DNA of 22,119 nucleotides from Chloroflexi bacterium RBG_16_57_11 (GCA_001795165.1 MGNS01000166.1:13549-35667), one strand, 5' to 3'; counted from the first letter of the stretch, positions 1 to 8,602 are shown. Program-made: numbers and translations. The notes: a model not told the origin generated them from the letters alone.

Positions 1-240
1 GGTAAGCGCTGGAAGCTAGTGTGCTCGGCCGAGCGCCTCGGGAACGCTGTTCATGGGAAGGTAGCGCCGGAAATGGTCGGCATGGATTCACCCCTGTACG
101 GGGTAAACGGCACCACCAGCATCATCGAGTTCAGGACCGATGTGCTCGGACAGCTATCGGTGGTGGAGGCGAACCCCGGACCGCATACCACGGCTTACGG
201 TCTGTTTGCGGATTTTCTGAACGCTGTGAGATATGGATAA
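1..240 (+). CDS. probable homoserine dehydrogenase, C-terminal fragment (5' end outside window)
   Basis: The reading frame is open from the first base to the TAA at 238-240, so this is the last 79 codons of a gene that starts upstream. The visible part contains a GVNGTTSIIEF segment, then TDVLG, then a PGP-TTAYGL-ADFLN ending. This matches the C-terminal part of homoserine dehydrogenase, where the substrate-binding domain (NGT..., TD.LG) returns to the closing helix of the nucleotide-binding domain. The enzyme would reduce aspartate semialdehyde to homoserine in the cytoplasm for threonine and methionine synthesis. The NAD(P)-binding glycine motif and catalytic lysine lie outside the window, so another oxidoreductase of the same fold is possible. 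It overlaps the next gene by 8 bp (ATGGATAA), which suggests co-transcription. Confidence 0.6.
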   Translation, partial: GKRWKLVCSAERLGNAVHGKVAPEMVGMDSPLYGVNGTTSIIEFRTDVLGQLSVVEANPGPHTTAYGLFADFLNAVRYG

Positions 241-1048
241 ATTTGAGCTATTAGAGACATACACTCGACAGCAGCGAATCGAACTGGATTATCCTGATAT
301 CAAGAGGGAGGTGGAAGGATCGGTGGTCCGCCAAATTAGCCTGGCTGGTGAAGATGGCTTTGTCATCTATTCTCGCCTGGATGGCGAAACCGCCGAGGCT
401 GCTATAGCCGCACAGATTGCTCGCTTCCAGTCTATCCAGCAGGACTTCGAGTGGAAAGTCTACGATTATGATCTCCCAAAAGACCTGGTCGATCGCTTAC
501 GTCGCCGAGGGTTTGAGATTGGCGAGCCGGAAGCCCTGCTGGTGCTCGACCTGACCTCCAGGCCTGAAGCATTAATCCATACGGTGCCGCTCTCAGTGAT
601 GCGTATTACCGATCCAGGAGAAGTCGATGCTGTGGTAGCTTTGGAAAACGCTGTTTGGGGGACAGACCACCACGATCTGGGAGAATTTCTAAAACGGGAA
701 CTGCGCGAGCATCCTGAAATGGTGAGTGTTTATCTATCCTTTAAAGGGCAACAACTGGCATCGGCTGCCTGGATCTTCTTCCATCCGGGCAGCAGCTTTG
801 CAAGCCTGTGGGGTGGATCGACGTTGCCCCTGTTCCGTAACCAGGGTCACTATACTCACCTGCTCGCTGCCCGCGCTCAAGAAGCGTGGGCAAGAGGATT
901 TACCTTGCTTACCGTCGACGCCAGCCCGATGAGCCGTCCTATACTGGAAAAACATGGATTCCAATATCTGGCCACCTCAACGCCTTGCAAATGGAGAATT
1001 ACGCGGAAAACGATCCCGCTCCCTGGGGACCAAGGAGGTGGCGTTTGA
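233..1048 (+). CDS. GNAT-family N-acetyltransferase
   Basis: A 271-residue protein. The second half has the GNAT fold: strands around VSVYLSFKGQQLASAAWIFF (near residue 165), then a GGSTLP-FRNQGHYTHLL segment near residues 195-210, which is the acetyl-CoA pyrophosphate-binding loop followed by its helix, and a TVDASPMSRPILEKHGF ending typical of motif B. The first 120 residues form a poorly conserved domain, perhaps a degenerate second GNAT repeat, as often seen in environmental acetyltransferases of this length. The substrate cannot be told. The ATG at 233 overlaps the stop of the preceding gene, so translation is probably coupled; no good Shine-Dalgarno is visible. The stop lies 22 bp from the convergent rpsA stop. 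Confidence 0.85.
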   Translation: MDKFELLETYTRQQRIELDYPDIKREVEGSVVRQISLAGEDGFVIYSRLDGETAEAAIAAQIARFQSIQQDFEWKVYDYDLPKDLVDRLRRRGFEIGEPEALLVLDLTSRPEALIHTVPLSVMRITDPGEVDAVVALENAVWGTDHHDLGEFLKRELREHPEMVSVYLSFKGQQLASAAWIFFHPGSSFASLWGGSTLPLFRNQGHYTHLLAARAQEAWARGFTLLTVDASPMSRPILEKHGFQYLATSTPCKWRITRKTIPLPGDQGGGV

Positions 1049-1070
1049 ATAAAGTTGTGTTGTTACTCTA

Positions 1071-2651
1071 TTAATTTAGCGGAGGTTGGTCAGGTTCCGG
1101 TTCCGCCGGTGCTTGTGCCTCTGGAGACTCAGCCTCCAACTCTGGCTCATCTGGTCCTTCGATTGAAGATCCTACCGCTACATCGGCCGAGGTTTCCTTT
1201 TCTTGAGCTTGCGAGGTATCTACCTCCGGCTCCGCCACGTCTTCGGCTGGCTGAGCTTCGACCGGTGCTGCCTCCTGCTCCGTTACGTCTTCGGCTGGCT
1301 GAGCCTCGACCGGTGCAGCCTCCGGCTCCGCTACATCATCGGCTGGCTGAGCCTCGACCGGCGCTGCCTCCGGCTCCGCTACGTCTTCGACTGGCTGAGC
1401 CTCGACCGGCACTGTCTCCGGTTCCTGCATCTGCTCAGATGAAGCATCGGCTTTCACCTCAGCCTCTACCACTGGCGCAGAAGTCTTTTTTGTCACGGGG
1501 GCTTCCTCTTCGACCGTGCCCATCGCCCAGGCAATCTGCCGTTCCATTGGCACCTGCCGCATGCTCAGCGCCACCCGTTTGCGCTCCGAGTTCACCTCCA
1601 GGACCTTTAGGATCACCCGGTCTCCCGGTTTGATTGCCGTCTGTGTGTTCTGCGCCGCCGAATAGCCGATCTGGCTCTTGTGGATCAATCCTTCGACGCC
1701 CATGGGAAGTTTTACAAAAGCGCCGAAATCGACCATCCTGGTCACCACGCCCTCGACATAATCTCCAGCTTTCAATTCATCGCCGATGGTCTGCCACGGC
1801 CCGGGCAGCATCGCTTTGCGGCTCAGGCTGATCCGTTGTCGTTCAGCGTCGACCTCGATGATTTTTACCTCGATCTCGTCACCCAGTTTCACCACTTCGG
1901 ATGGGTGGTTCGGCTTCTTCCAGGCTAATTGAGTAATATGAACCAGGCCGTCGACGGTGCCGAGGTCGACAAACACGCCAAAATCCAGGATTTTCACTAC
2001 CTTTCCGGTGACAACCTGACCCTTTTTGATTTCCTCGAAACGCTTCTGCAGAAGTTCTTTTTGTGCCGCCTCCGCTGACAGGATCAGCCGGTTTCGTGTG
2101 CGATCAACTTCGGTGATCTTGACCGGAAGGGCTTTTCCAACCAGACCATTTTTAATCGAGTCGGCGCGTTTTGGGCTGCGAACTCCCTGTAATTCAGGCA
2201 CCAGTGAGAAGGGCAAGAAACCACGCAGGCTTTCGAAGCGGATGATTAGCCCGCCACGGTTGTGCCCCAGGACCACCAGGTTCAGCGTTGTCCCATCTTG
2301 CATGAACTTCTCGGCGTTTTCCCATAGTTGGTCCTCCAGACCTTTGCTCAATGAAAGCTGGTACTCCCCACTTTCCTCGGAATGGCCGACCACAAATACC
2401 GGAATTTGCATTCCAGGGGTCAGCTCATCCAGGAAGGCCTGGTCGAGCTTGCTGAGATCCCGGGCGGGGATCATCGTGTCTCGCTTGATCCCGATGTCGA
2501 CCAGGATGCCATCTTTGTCCTTCTGGATAATAGTAGCCTGGAGAACCTGGCCTTGTTGTGGGAGCTGGTGCTCGTACTGGGTCAACAGGTTTTCAAAGTG
2601 TTCATCTTGTGGTTCAAGGGTCTGATTGGGTTGATCGGAGGTATTTTCCAT
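1071..2651 (-). CDS. rpsA: 30S ribosomal protein S1 with a repetitive acidic C-terminal tail
   Basis: A 526-residue protein with four S1 RNA-binding domains at about residues 33-103, 119-193, 210-279 and 295-367. The last two carry clear S1 signatures (GKVVKILDFGVFVDLG-DGLVHITQL and GVVTRMVDFGAFVKL-VEGLIHKSQI). Domain 2 is the most divergent, as usual for the ribosome-docking half of S1. S1 sits on the small subunit and helps load mRNAs with weak or structured leaders. From about residue 380 the protein becomes an Ala/Pro/Glu/Val-rich acidic tail with four tandem 16-residue repeats, probably disordered. ATG at 2651 is chosen because it follows a consensus-like promoter; no Shine-Dalgarno is evident upstream, as is also common for rpsA. 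Four-domain S1 proteins are normal outside Proteobacteria; the long tail is lineage-specific. Confidence 0.95.
   Translation of the reverse strand: MENTSDQPNQTLEPQDEHFENLLTQYEHQLPQQGQVLQATIIQKDKDGILVDIGIKRDTMIPARDLSKLDQAFLDELTPGMQIPVFVVGHSEESGEYQLSLSKGLEDQLWENAEKFMQDGTTLNLVVLGHNRGGLIIRFESLRGFLPFSLVPELQGVRSPKRADSIKNGLVGKALPVKITEVDRTRNRLILSAEAAQKELLQKRFEEIKKGQVVTGKVVKILDFGVFVDLGTVDGLVHITQLAWKKPNHPSEVVKLGDEIEVKIIEVDAERQRISLSRKAMLPGPWQTIGDELKAGDYVEGVVTRMVDFGAFVKLPMGVEGLIHKSQIGYSAAQNTQTAIKPGDRVILKVLEVNSERKRVALSMRQVPMERQIAWAMGTVEEEAPVTKKTSAPVVEAEVKADASSEQMQEPETVPVEAQPVEDVAEPEAAPVEAQPADDVAEPEAAPVEAQPAEDVTEQEAAPVEAQPAEDVAEPEVDTSQAQEKETSADVAVGSSIEGPDEPELEAESPEAQAPAEPEPDQPPLN
1233..1424 (-). repeat. 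four tandem 48-bp in-frame repeats in the rpsA tail
   Basis: Four exact-length 48-bp units (1233-1280, 1281-1328, 1329-1376, 1377-1424) encode 16-residue units of the form EPEAAPVEAQPAEDVA. Divergence is low at both DNA and protein level: the units differ by a few substitutions such as EQ for EP, DD for ED, and TV for AA in the unit nearest the S1 domains. The exact multiple of three and conserved reading frame show a coding minisatellite that expanded by duplication. Confidence 0.95.
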
Positions 2652-2690
2652 AGATTAATTCAGCTTTTCTAGCTACAGGATGACTGTAAA

Positions 2691-2719
2691 AATATATCTT
2701 AAAAGTCTCAGGCTGTCAA
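2691..2719 (-). promoter_or_regulatory. sigma-70-type promoter of rpsA
   Basis: On the minus strand, TTGACA (2719-2714) is followed by a 17-bp spacer and TATATT (2696-2691). This is a perfect -35 and a five-of-six -10 at optimal spacing. It predicts a start point near 2684 and a leader of about 33 nt before the rpsA ATG at 2651. The -35 starts only 22 bp past the thiolase stop, so rpsA can be transcribed independently of the operon upstream. The surrounding DNA is strongly A/T-rich. Confidence 0.8.
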
Positions 2720-2741
2720 TTTTTCTTTAGAATTCATTATC

Positions 2742-3962
2742 TTAGTCCATCCATTCCACAATGGTCGCCTCACCCTGCCCCACGCCGACACACAGGGTAG
2801 CCAGGCCATAGAATGGGCGCGGCTGGTTAGGCGCTTGGCGGCGCATTTCGTGCACCAGGGTGGTCAGGATCCGGGCGCCGGAGCAACCCAATGGATGTCC
2901 CAGGGCAATTGCCCCACCGTTCACATTGGTGCTCTCGCTACTCAAGTCCAGCTCCTTCATCACAGCCAGTGACTGAACGGCAAAAGCTTCGTTCAATTCC
3001 ACCAGGCCGATCTGTCCGATAGACAGGCTCGCCCTCGCCAGGGCTTTCTGGGTGGCAGGCACCGGCCCCATACCCATGATACGTGGCGGCACACCCGCCG
3101 AGGCGGAGGCGATCACCCGCGCCATTGGCTTCAGGCCGAGCTGATTCGCTTTCTCCATCGACGCCAGAAGGACGGCGGCTGCGCCGTCGTTCAGTCCGGA
3201 TGAGTTGCCTGCGGTCACGCTGCCATCCTTGCGGAAGGCTGGCTTTAGCTTTGCCAGGGATTCAAGCGATGTATCGCGCCTTGGACGCTCATCGGTGGTC
3301 ATCAGGATTGGATCGCCTTTACGTTGCAGCACCGGAACCGGGACGATCTCCTGGCTGAATTTTCCCGTGTCGATGGCCGCGATCGCCCGTTGGTTGCTGG
3401 TCAAGGCGAACAGATCCTGATCCTGGCGGCTGATTTCTGGCATCCGGGCAGCTATATTCTCCGCCGTTTCCCCCATCGATTCGGTCCCATACAGCTCCTG
3501 CATGCGCGGGTTGGGGTAACGCCAACCCAGGGTAGTATCCCAGGCGGTGAGATTGCCAAACTGAAAGCCCGCTTCAGATTTAGGTAAGGAATATGGAGCC
3601 CGGCTCATGCTCTCGACACCCCCGGCGACGTACAGATCGCCTTCGCCGGCGCGGATCGAGCGCGCGGCCAGATTTATTGCAGCCAATCCGGACGCGCATA
3701 GACGATTCATCGTCACCGCTGGTACTTCGACTGGATATCCCGCCAACAGTGAAGCCATGCGGGCGATATTGCGATTATCTTCACCCGCCTGGTTGGCGCA
3801 TCCCAGATAAACCTCTTCGATTTGCGCCGGATCGATACCGGTCCGTTGAACTAAAGTTTTAAGCACCAGCGCGGCCAGGTTGTCAGGTCGTATGGAGGCT
3901 AATCCGCCTCCGAGCGCCCCAATTGGTGTCCGGATGGCGTCGATCAAGACCACGTCGGTCAT
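2742..3962 (-). CDS. thiolase, 3-oxoadipyl-CoA/acetyl-CoA acyltransferase type
   Basis: A 406-residue thiolase of normal length. The nucleophile is Cys89 in NRLCASG, the general-base His is His356 in GHPLGCSG, and the second catalytic Cys is Cys391 in LCVGVGQG. The segment GCANQAGEDNRNIARMA and the DTTLGWR-NP region closely resemble the PcaF/PaaJ branch (3-oxoadipyl-CoA thiolase). Related acetyl-CoA acetyltransferases and FadA-type enzymes share most of this, so the exact acyl chain is uncertain. It acts in the cytoplasm, cleaving or forming 3-oxoacyl-CoA. ATG at 3962 overlaps the histidine-kinase stop as ATGA and has an AAGGAG (3977-3972) 9 nt upstream inside the kinase gene, so translation is probably coupled. 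No other aromatic-degradation or beta-oxidation gene is nearby. Confidence 0.92.
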   Translation of the reverse strand: MTDVVLIDAIRTPIGALGGGLASIRPDNLAALVLKTLVQRTGIDPAQIEEVYLGCANQAGEDNRNIARMASLLAGYPVEVPAVTMNRLCASGLAAINLAARSIRAGEGDLYVAGGVESMSRAPYSLPKSEAGFQFGNLTAWDTTLGWRYPNPRMQELYGTESMGETAENIAARMPEISRQDQDLFALTSNQRAIAAIDTGKFSQEIVPVPVLQRKGDPILMTTDERPRRDTSLESLAKLKPAFRKDGSVTAGNSSGLNDGAAAVLLASMEKANQLGLKPMARVIASASAGVPPRIMGMGPVPATQKALARASLSIGQIGLVELNEAFAVQSLAVMKELDLSSESTNVNGGAIALGHPLGCSGARILTTLVHEMRRQAPNQPRPFYGLATLCVGVGQGEATIVEWMD

Positions 3963-6409
3963 ATAGGGTTACTCCTTTGTGTTTCTTTCTTCGCCTGGAT
4001 AGGCAGGGTGAACAGAAAGGTCGTCCCCTGTCCTTCTTCGCACTCCACCCAAATTTTACCTTTATGCGCCTCAATCGCCAATCGGCAATAGGCCAATCCC
4101 AGGCCAGTGCCGCCGCGCGCCGATTTCTCCGAGCTAAATTTCTGGAAAAGCTGGCTTCGTAGCTCAGCCGGGATGCCAGGACCGTCGTCATGGATGGAGA
4201 CCTGAATCGCCTGTTGGGGTGGTTCGACGCATGCCCGTATGGTGATGTTCGAGCCCTGAGGAGCGTACTTGATGGCGTTATCGATCAAGTTTTGCAGCAC
4301 GCGGCTGATCAAGGTACGGTCGGCATAGACGATTGGAAGGTCATAAGGTACGTCGTTTAACAATAACAGCTCGCGACGAGCGGCCAATTGCGATTGAAAG
4401 CGGAAGCTTTGTTCAACCAGCTCGGCGAGTGTGATCGACTCGCGTTGCAATGGCATCAAACCGCTCTCCAGCTTGCTCATGTCCAACATGGCGTTCACCA
4501 TACCCAACATCCGCCAGGAGTTATCTCTGCTGATAGCGATCATCATCGCCATCTCCGGCGGCAGGCGCAGCGCATCCGGCTGATCTTTGATCATATCCAG
4601 CGCAAACAAGATCGATGTCAACGGATTGCGCAAATCATGCACGATGGTTTGCATAAATTCATCCCGCAATTCTTCCAGCTCTTTGCGTTGGGTAATATCT
4701 TGTTTGACGGAAATGAAATGTGTGATCTCACCTTTCATGTTGCGCACCGGAGCAATAGTTGCCTCCTCGATGAACAGACTGCCATCTTTGCGACGATTGG
4801 TGAGCTCTCCATGCCAGGTCTCGCCATTTAAGATGGTCTGCCACAAATCGGCGTAGAAATGATCATCATGCATGCCGGATTTCAGGATGTTCGGCTTCAT
4901 GCCAATGACTTCCTCAGCTGCATAACCGGAGGTGCTGCAAAACGATGGATTGACCCACGTGATCCGGCCGTCATGATCGGTGATCATGATCGCGCTGGCA
5001 GCCGCTGCCAGCGCCACCGCTTGTTGGTTGATCCGCTCTTCTGCCGCTTTCTGCGTAGCGATATCGCGGAGCATCACCAGGATCAGCGGTCCATCTGGTG
5101 TATGGATCTGGTTCAGAGTAACTTCGATCGGCAACTCGCGACCGTCCTGGCAAACCGCCTGGGTCTCGTGCGTGGTCGGAGGATTCCATCCAGGTGAATC
5201 GGCCGAATATTCGGGAATGATATTGTTGAGGGGTTGGAGGTTCAGCCCATCCGAGAGGTAACCCAGCATACGTTCGGCGTAAGCATTCGACATGTTGATC
5301 CTACCGGCAGGATCGATCACCAGGATTCCGTCTGGTGTGGCGCCTATGATGGATCGGAAGCGATCCTGTTCATCCTTCCGATTGGTTATATCAGTCATTA
5401 CGATAATTTGCCCAGTCAGATGCGCGTGATGATCGTACAACGGACTGGCATGAAAATCCAGATAACACCTGGTTTGATCATCCTGCTGAAGCTCAAAAAC
5501 CTTGTGAAAACCGGCTGCGGGATCTCTGGAAATAGCCGGCCAATCGATCGTATCACCATCGATTGTCTTACCCAAAACATCGCCGGTTTTAAGGATTTTT
5601 TCGGCCGCGGGGTTGATGTACAGCACCCTGGCCTGCAAATCGAGCACCAGGATTCCATCCTTCATGCCTTTTACAATACTGTCATGAGCGACTGGCACCA
5701 GGCTAAATAGGTGAAACCGGAAAACCTGAAATGCGTAGATGGCGCAGGTGAGGCTGAATGCGATCGGAGTCAGGTCTATGACGATGTTGGTGGTTAATCC
5801 GCTCAGATAAGCTATGTTGGCAATCCAGGGGATCGCCGCACCGACCAACAGGTAGATCGTTTGCTGGCGATATTCGGGCGAAAAGCGCGCTGCACCGAAA
5901 ATTAATATGATAGTGCCAACCATCAATGCGACATACCCATAAATCATAAAAATCCAGAACCACATGCCATGCTCGTAACGTACCAGCATGCCGGTCTGGG
6001 TTTGGACTGGGCTGATTTCTCTCCAGATCAGACCATGCCATTCATTAGACAGCGCCAGGAGCAGTGTAATCACCGGGATGATCCATAAGGATCCATAGAA
6101 GATCTGACGCCAGCGTTTTGGCAGGATACTGAACTGGCTGTATTCCAATGCGAACAACAGCCATAGAACGGGCAAACTGGCTATGCCAAAATAAGATAAT
6201 TTGCTCCATAGGATTTTTTGGGACAGCTGGTCGACCATCAATTCCATCGCCCCGGTAAACGACCAGATGGCGACCGCCAGTACCATCCAACAAAATGGCA
6301 ACACTGCCTCTTGCGCACGGCGGCGTTGCCAGGCAGTGTTTAGGATGACCAGAGCGATACCCGTATTGAGGAGCAGAAGGAGTGAAAGGATTGTGCGTTG
6401 CCAGGTCAT
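3959..6409 (-). CDS. membrane-bound hybrid-sensing histidine kinase: 7TM, three PAS, HisKA, HATPase
   Basis: An 816-residue sensor kinase. Residues about 1-225 form an N-terminal multi-helix membrane domain of the His_kinase 7TM type. Three PAS domains follow (starting GMKDGILVLDLQARVLYINPAA, ATPDGILVIDPAGRINMSNAYA and SAIMITDHDGRITWVNPSF). The phosphoacceptor is His591 in VHDLRNPLTS, the N box is NLIDNAIKY (Asn711), G1 is DDGPGIP (about 741-746) and G2 is GGTGLGL (about 766). The frame stays open upstream to 6631 but would then run far into the hydrolase gene, so I chose ATG 6409, directly before the first membrane helix and 38 bp after the hydrolase stop. Its ribosome-binding site is weak. 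No response regulator is adjacent, so the kinase is orphan here. It is coupled to the thiolase downstream by an ATGA overlap. Confidence 0.92.
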   Translation of the reverse strand: MTWQRTILSLLLLLNTGIALVILNTAWQRRRAQEAVLPFCWMVLAVAIWSFTGAMELMVDQLSQKILWSKLSYFGIASLPVLWLLFALEYSQFSILPKRWRQIFYGSLWIIPVITLLLALSNEWHGLIWREISPVQTQTGMLVRYEHGMWFWIFMIYGYVALMVGTIILIFGAARFSPEYRQQTIYLLVGAAIPWIANIAYLSGLTTNIVIDLTPIAFSLTCAIYAFQVFRFHLFSLVPVAHDSIVKGMKDGILVLDLQARVLYINPAAEKILKTGDVLGKTIDGDTIDWPAISRDPAAGFHKVFELQQDDQTRCYLDFHASPLYDHHAHLTGQIIVMTDITNRKDEQDRFRSIIGATPDGILVIDPAGRINMSNAYAERMLGYLSDGLNLQPLNNIIPEYSADSPGWNPPTTHETQAVCQDGRELPIEVTLNQIHTPDGPLILVMLRDIATQKAAEERINQQAVALAAAASAIMITDHDGRITWVNPSFCSTSGYAAEEVIGMKPNILKSGMHDDHFYADLWQTILNGETWHGELTNRRKDGSLFIEEATIAPVRNMKGEITHFISVKQDITQRKELEELRDEFMQTIVHDLRNPLTSILFALDMIKDQPDALRLPPEMAMMIAISRDNSWRMLGMVNAMLDMSKLESGLMPLQRESITLAELVEQSFRFQSQLAARRELLLLNDVPYDLPIVYADRTLISRVLQNLIDNAIKYAPQGSNITIRACVEPPQQAIQVSIHDDGPGIPAELRSQLFQKFSSEKSARGGTGLGLAYCRLAIEAHKGKIWVECEEGQGTTFLFTLPIQAKKETQRSNPI

Positions 6410-6447
6410 TGATTCCAGCCCGTTTATGAGTCTAACACATTTTGGTC

Positions 6448-8577
6448 CTAGAACATCGCCGTTAGCATACCCCATTCGGCCAGCACAACCGTAATAGCCA
6501 GGGCTGCCAGGGTGAGCATTGTGTAATACACACGTCGCCAGATTGGTCCATATTGCCGGGTCCAATTGAGAATTGCTGAGATGATCATCAGCAGGGTCGC
6601 CAGGAGGAAGATCATGATCAGGATGAACCACGGTCTAGCTTCACCTGCCAGGCCATAAAACAGCCGGTTGTCGTTTTCGGCGATCATAATAACCAGGAAG
6701 ACGCCAAAGACCAGCCAGAACAGGCTGAGTACAGCACTTGCGATGACCGGCAGCCATGCCGAGACGCGCAACAGCCAGGATGAGCGCCCGGTGTGAGACG
6801 GTGTGGAGGATGAAGGGGATACTTCCTGGAATATGGTTGAAACCGCTGCCGTTTCTACCGGTGCAGGGACGGGCTTCCGCTTGGTTCGTTCGATCAACCA
6901 GGCCAGCGGAAACACAAGAACTGAGCTCCACAAAAACAGCAGTGCCAGGCAAAAGGTGAAAAATCCCAGCAAAGAGACCGGATCAAGGTTTAACAATTTC
7001 AAGATCACAGGCATATCGATCAACTTGGCGGAGGTTAGGAATTCAAGCCTGGCCTGTAGGTCGATACAGGATGAATCCGGCGCGCGAGTTGGATCTTCAA
7101 GGAAAGATTGAATCAACCCATCGGCGCAGTCGCTGGATAACATCTGCCCATGCGCTCCGGTTGGGATGACATAGTTGTAATTTTTGCTCAACGTGGAGGC
7201 AGCGTCTGCGGCGTATTCCGGAGGTGTGATAGGGTCAAAGCCGCCGGAAAGCACCAGGGTGGGGATATCGCTCACCACAGGCTTGTCGACGCTCGCATCC
7301 AGTGGCTGTACGTCCCAGTTATTACACAGATCCAGCAGTGATTGCGGAGTACGCTGTTCGATTTCAGCGATGATCGGTCGAACGCCGTTCAGGTCATGGT
7401 CTGCGGGAGTAAAATCGGCATCCTCGGCGCACACCACCGAGTAGTACATGCCATAACTCATCGATCGGTCGAACACCAGGATGGAAAGGATACGAGCAAA
7501 TGCATCAAAATTACCTTGCCTGGCCTCATAGATCATACGTGGCAGCAGCGGGATCAGGTCGGAGACATATAATAACTGAAAAATGCCGTTCAAAAAGGTA
7601 TCGCCATCGATCGCTGCTTCATGGTAAACGGTGCCGGTTTCGGGGTCGGTCATCGTAACTCTGGCCGGAGAGGCATTAAGCTGATCGACCAGATCGAAAA
7701 ATACCTTCTCTAGGTCAGGATACTGGCGGTTGCAGGCTTCGTCCTCCTGGCAAGTCTGGAACAGCCGGGTCAAGGACCGGTCCATCGTTTTCCCACTGCC
7801 CAGGATAAAATTAGTTTGAGCCGGGACAACCCCGTCCAAGATGACGCTTCTCAAGCTGGTGGGGAAATTGCGCATATAGTGGAGCGCGAGTAATGTCCCA
7901 TAAGATACACCGTACAGGTTGATTTGATTGTAGCCGAGGGCCTTCCTTAAGCTCTCAATGTCGGCTGCGTTCTCCAGGCTATCAAACGCAGACAGGTTGA
8001 CGCCCTCCTGGTTTAGGCGCTCCCGGCACGCTTTCATGGCTTCCAGATTCAGTCGCTCACCTTCTTCCCTGGAAATCACTTTCTCGATGGTATCTGCGGT
8101 GAGCTGATCTATTTCTGTGCAATATAGTGCAGGTTTCGAATACAGCGTGCCGCGCTGGTCGAATAAGACAATGTCGCGGTCTCTTAGTATGCTTTTACCG
8201 GTGAACAACAGCTCGATATAGGTATCAATGGTGGAGCCACCTGGTCCACCTTGAGCTAGGAACACAGGGTCAGGCTTCGGATTTGCTTCCTGGCTCTTGA
8301 TGATCGCCACTGCGAGCTGGATCGTTTGGCCATTGGGGGTGGCGTGCTCTTCCGGGACTGTCAGGTAACCGCATAGGATATCCGTACCTTCCACCGCGCC
8401 AGCCGGTAGCGTAAACATGCAAGGGGCTTGCTGGAATGCTGCACCCGGCTGAAGCCGTGCAGCCTGGATGGGATTTCTCCTCATGAGAGGGGTTAAGATT
8501 GTGGCTAACAGGAAAAAAGAAAAGGTAATAATTGACAAGAGCTTATTGATCGGCCGCACAGTCAGTTTCCTCCACAT
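6448..8577 (-). CDS. membrane-anchored alpha/beta hydrolase (TAP/prolyl aminopeptidase-like) with four C-terminal TM helices
   Basis: A 709-residue protein. A signal-anchor (LLSIITFSFFLLATIL) is followed by an alpha/beta-hydrolase domain of the proline iminopeptidase/tripeptidyl-aminopeptidase group: QGGPGGS oxyanion loop, FDQRG motif, nucleophile Ser225 in GVSYG, acid Asp in SGGFDPITPP and His in TGAHGQM, the last two in a TAP-like C-terminal subdomain. Such enzymes usually cleave N-terminal residues from peptides; the substrate here is unknown. After the hydrolase come four hydrophobic helices (about residues 540-705), which is not typical of secreted TAP enzymes. The catalytic part should lie outside the membrane. 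ATG 8577 was preferred; a TTG two codons upstream (8583) is possible. No clear Shine-Dalgarno is seen. It is the first gene of the apparent hydrolase-kinase-thiolase unit. Confidence 0.9.
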   Translation of the reverse strand: MWRKLTVRPINKLLSIITFSFFLLATILTPLMRRNPIQAARLQPGAAFQQAPCMFTLPAGAVEGTDILCGYLTVPEEHATPNGQTIQLAVAIIKSQEANPKPDPVFLAQGGPGGSTIDTYIELLFTGKSILRDRDIVLFDQRGTLYSKPALYCTEIDQLTADTIEKVISREEGERLNLEAMKACRERLNQEGVNLSAFDSLENAADIESLRKALGYNQINLYGVSYGTLLALHYMRNFPTSLRSVILDGVVPAQTNFILGSGKTMDRSLTRLFQTCQEDEACNRQYPDLEKVFFDLVDQLNASPARVTMTDPETGTVYHEAAIDGDTFLNGIFQLLYVSDLIPLLPRMIYEARQGNFDAFARILSILVFDRSMSYGMYYSVVCAEDADFTPADHDLNGVRPIIAEIEQRTPQSLLDLCNNWDVQPLDASVDKPVVSDIPTLVLSGGFDPITPPEYAADAASTLSKNYNYVIPTGAHGQMLSSDCADGLIQSFLEDPTRAPDSSCIDLQARLEFLTSAKLIDMPVILKLLNLDPVSLLGFFTFCLALLFLWSSVLVFPLAWLIERTKRKPVPAPVETAAVSTIFQEVSPSSSTPSHTGRSSWLLRVSAWLPVIASAVLSLFWLVFGVFLVIMIAENDNRLFYGLAGEARPWFILIMIFLLATLLMIISAILNWTRQYGPIWRRVYYTMLTLAALAITVVLAEWGMLTAMF

Positions 8578-8596
8578 TTTCAAACCAAGTGGGTCG

Positions 8597-8602
8597 ATTA
8601 TA
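8597..8602 (-). promoter_or_regulatory. possible -10 element for the hydrolase operon
   Basis: TATAAT on the minus strand lies 20 bp before the hydrolase ATG. No good -35 is present at 16-18 bp (the sequence there is AGGATT and lies inside the upstream hairpin). The leader would be only about 13 nt. The perfect hexamer and its position just after the preceding gene's hairpin make it plausible, but it is weak evidence. Confidence 0.35.

Noticed and set aside
1233..1424. Regularly spaced repeats that could suggest a CRISPR array
   Set aside because: The 48-bp units are contiguous without unique spacers and keep the rpsA reading frame; no cas gene is present.
1055..1633. Open plus-strand frame of 192 codons, very rich in Pro, Leu and Arg
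   Set aside because: It is antisense to the repetitive tail of rpsA. Its odd composition is just the complement of the Glu/Ala/Pro repeats, and it has no ribosome-binding site.
2026..2625. Plus-strand open frame of 199 codons
   Set aside because: It is antisense to the S1 domains of rpsA, which are unmistakable; the translation has no recognisable feature.
6410..6631. N-terminal extension of the 7TM histidine kinase by 74 codons
   Set aside because: It would overlap the hydrolase coding end by over 180 bp, and the extra residues look random. ATG 6409 fits the membrane domain.
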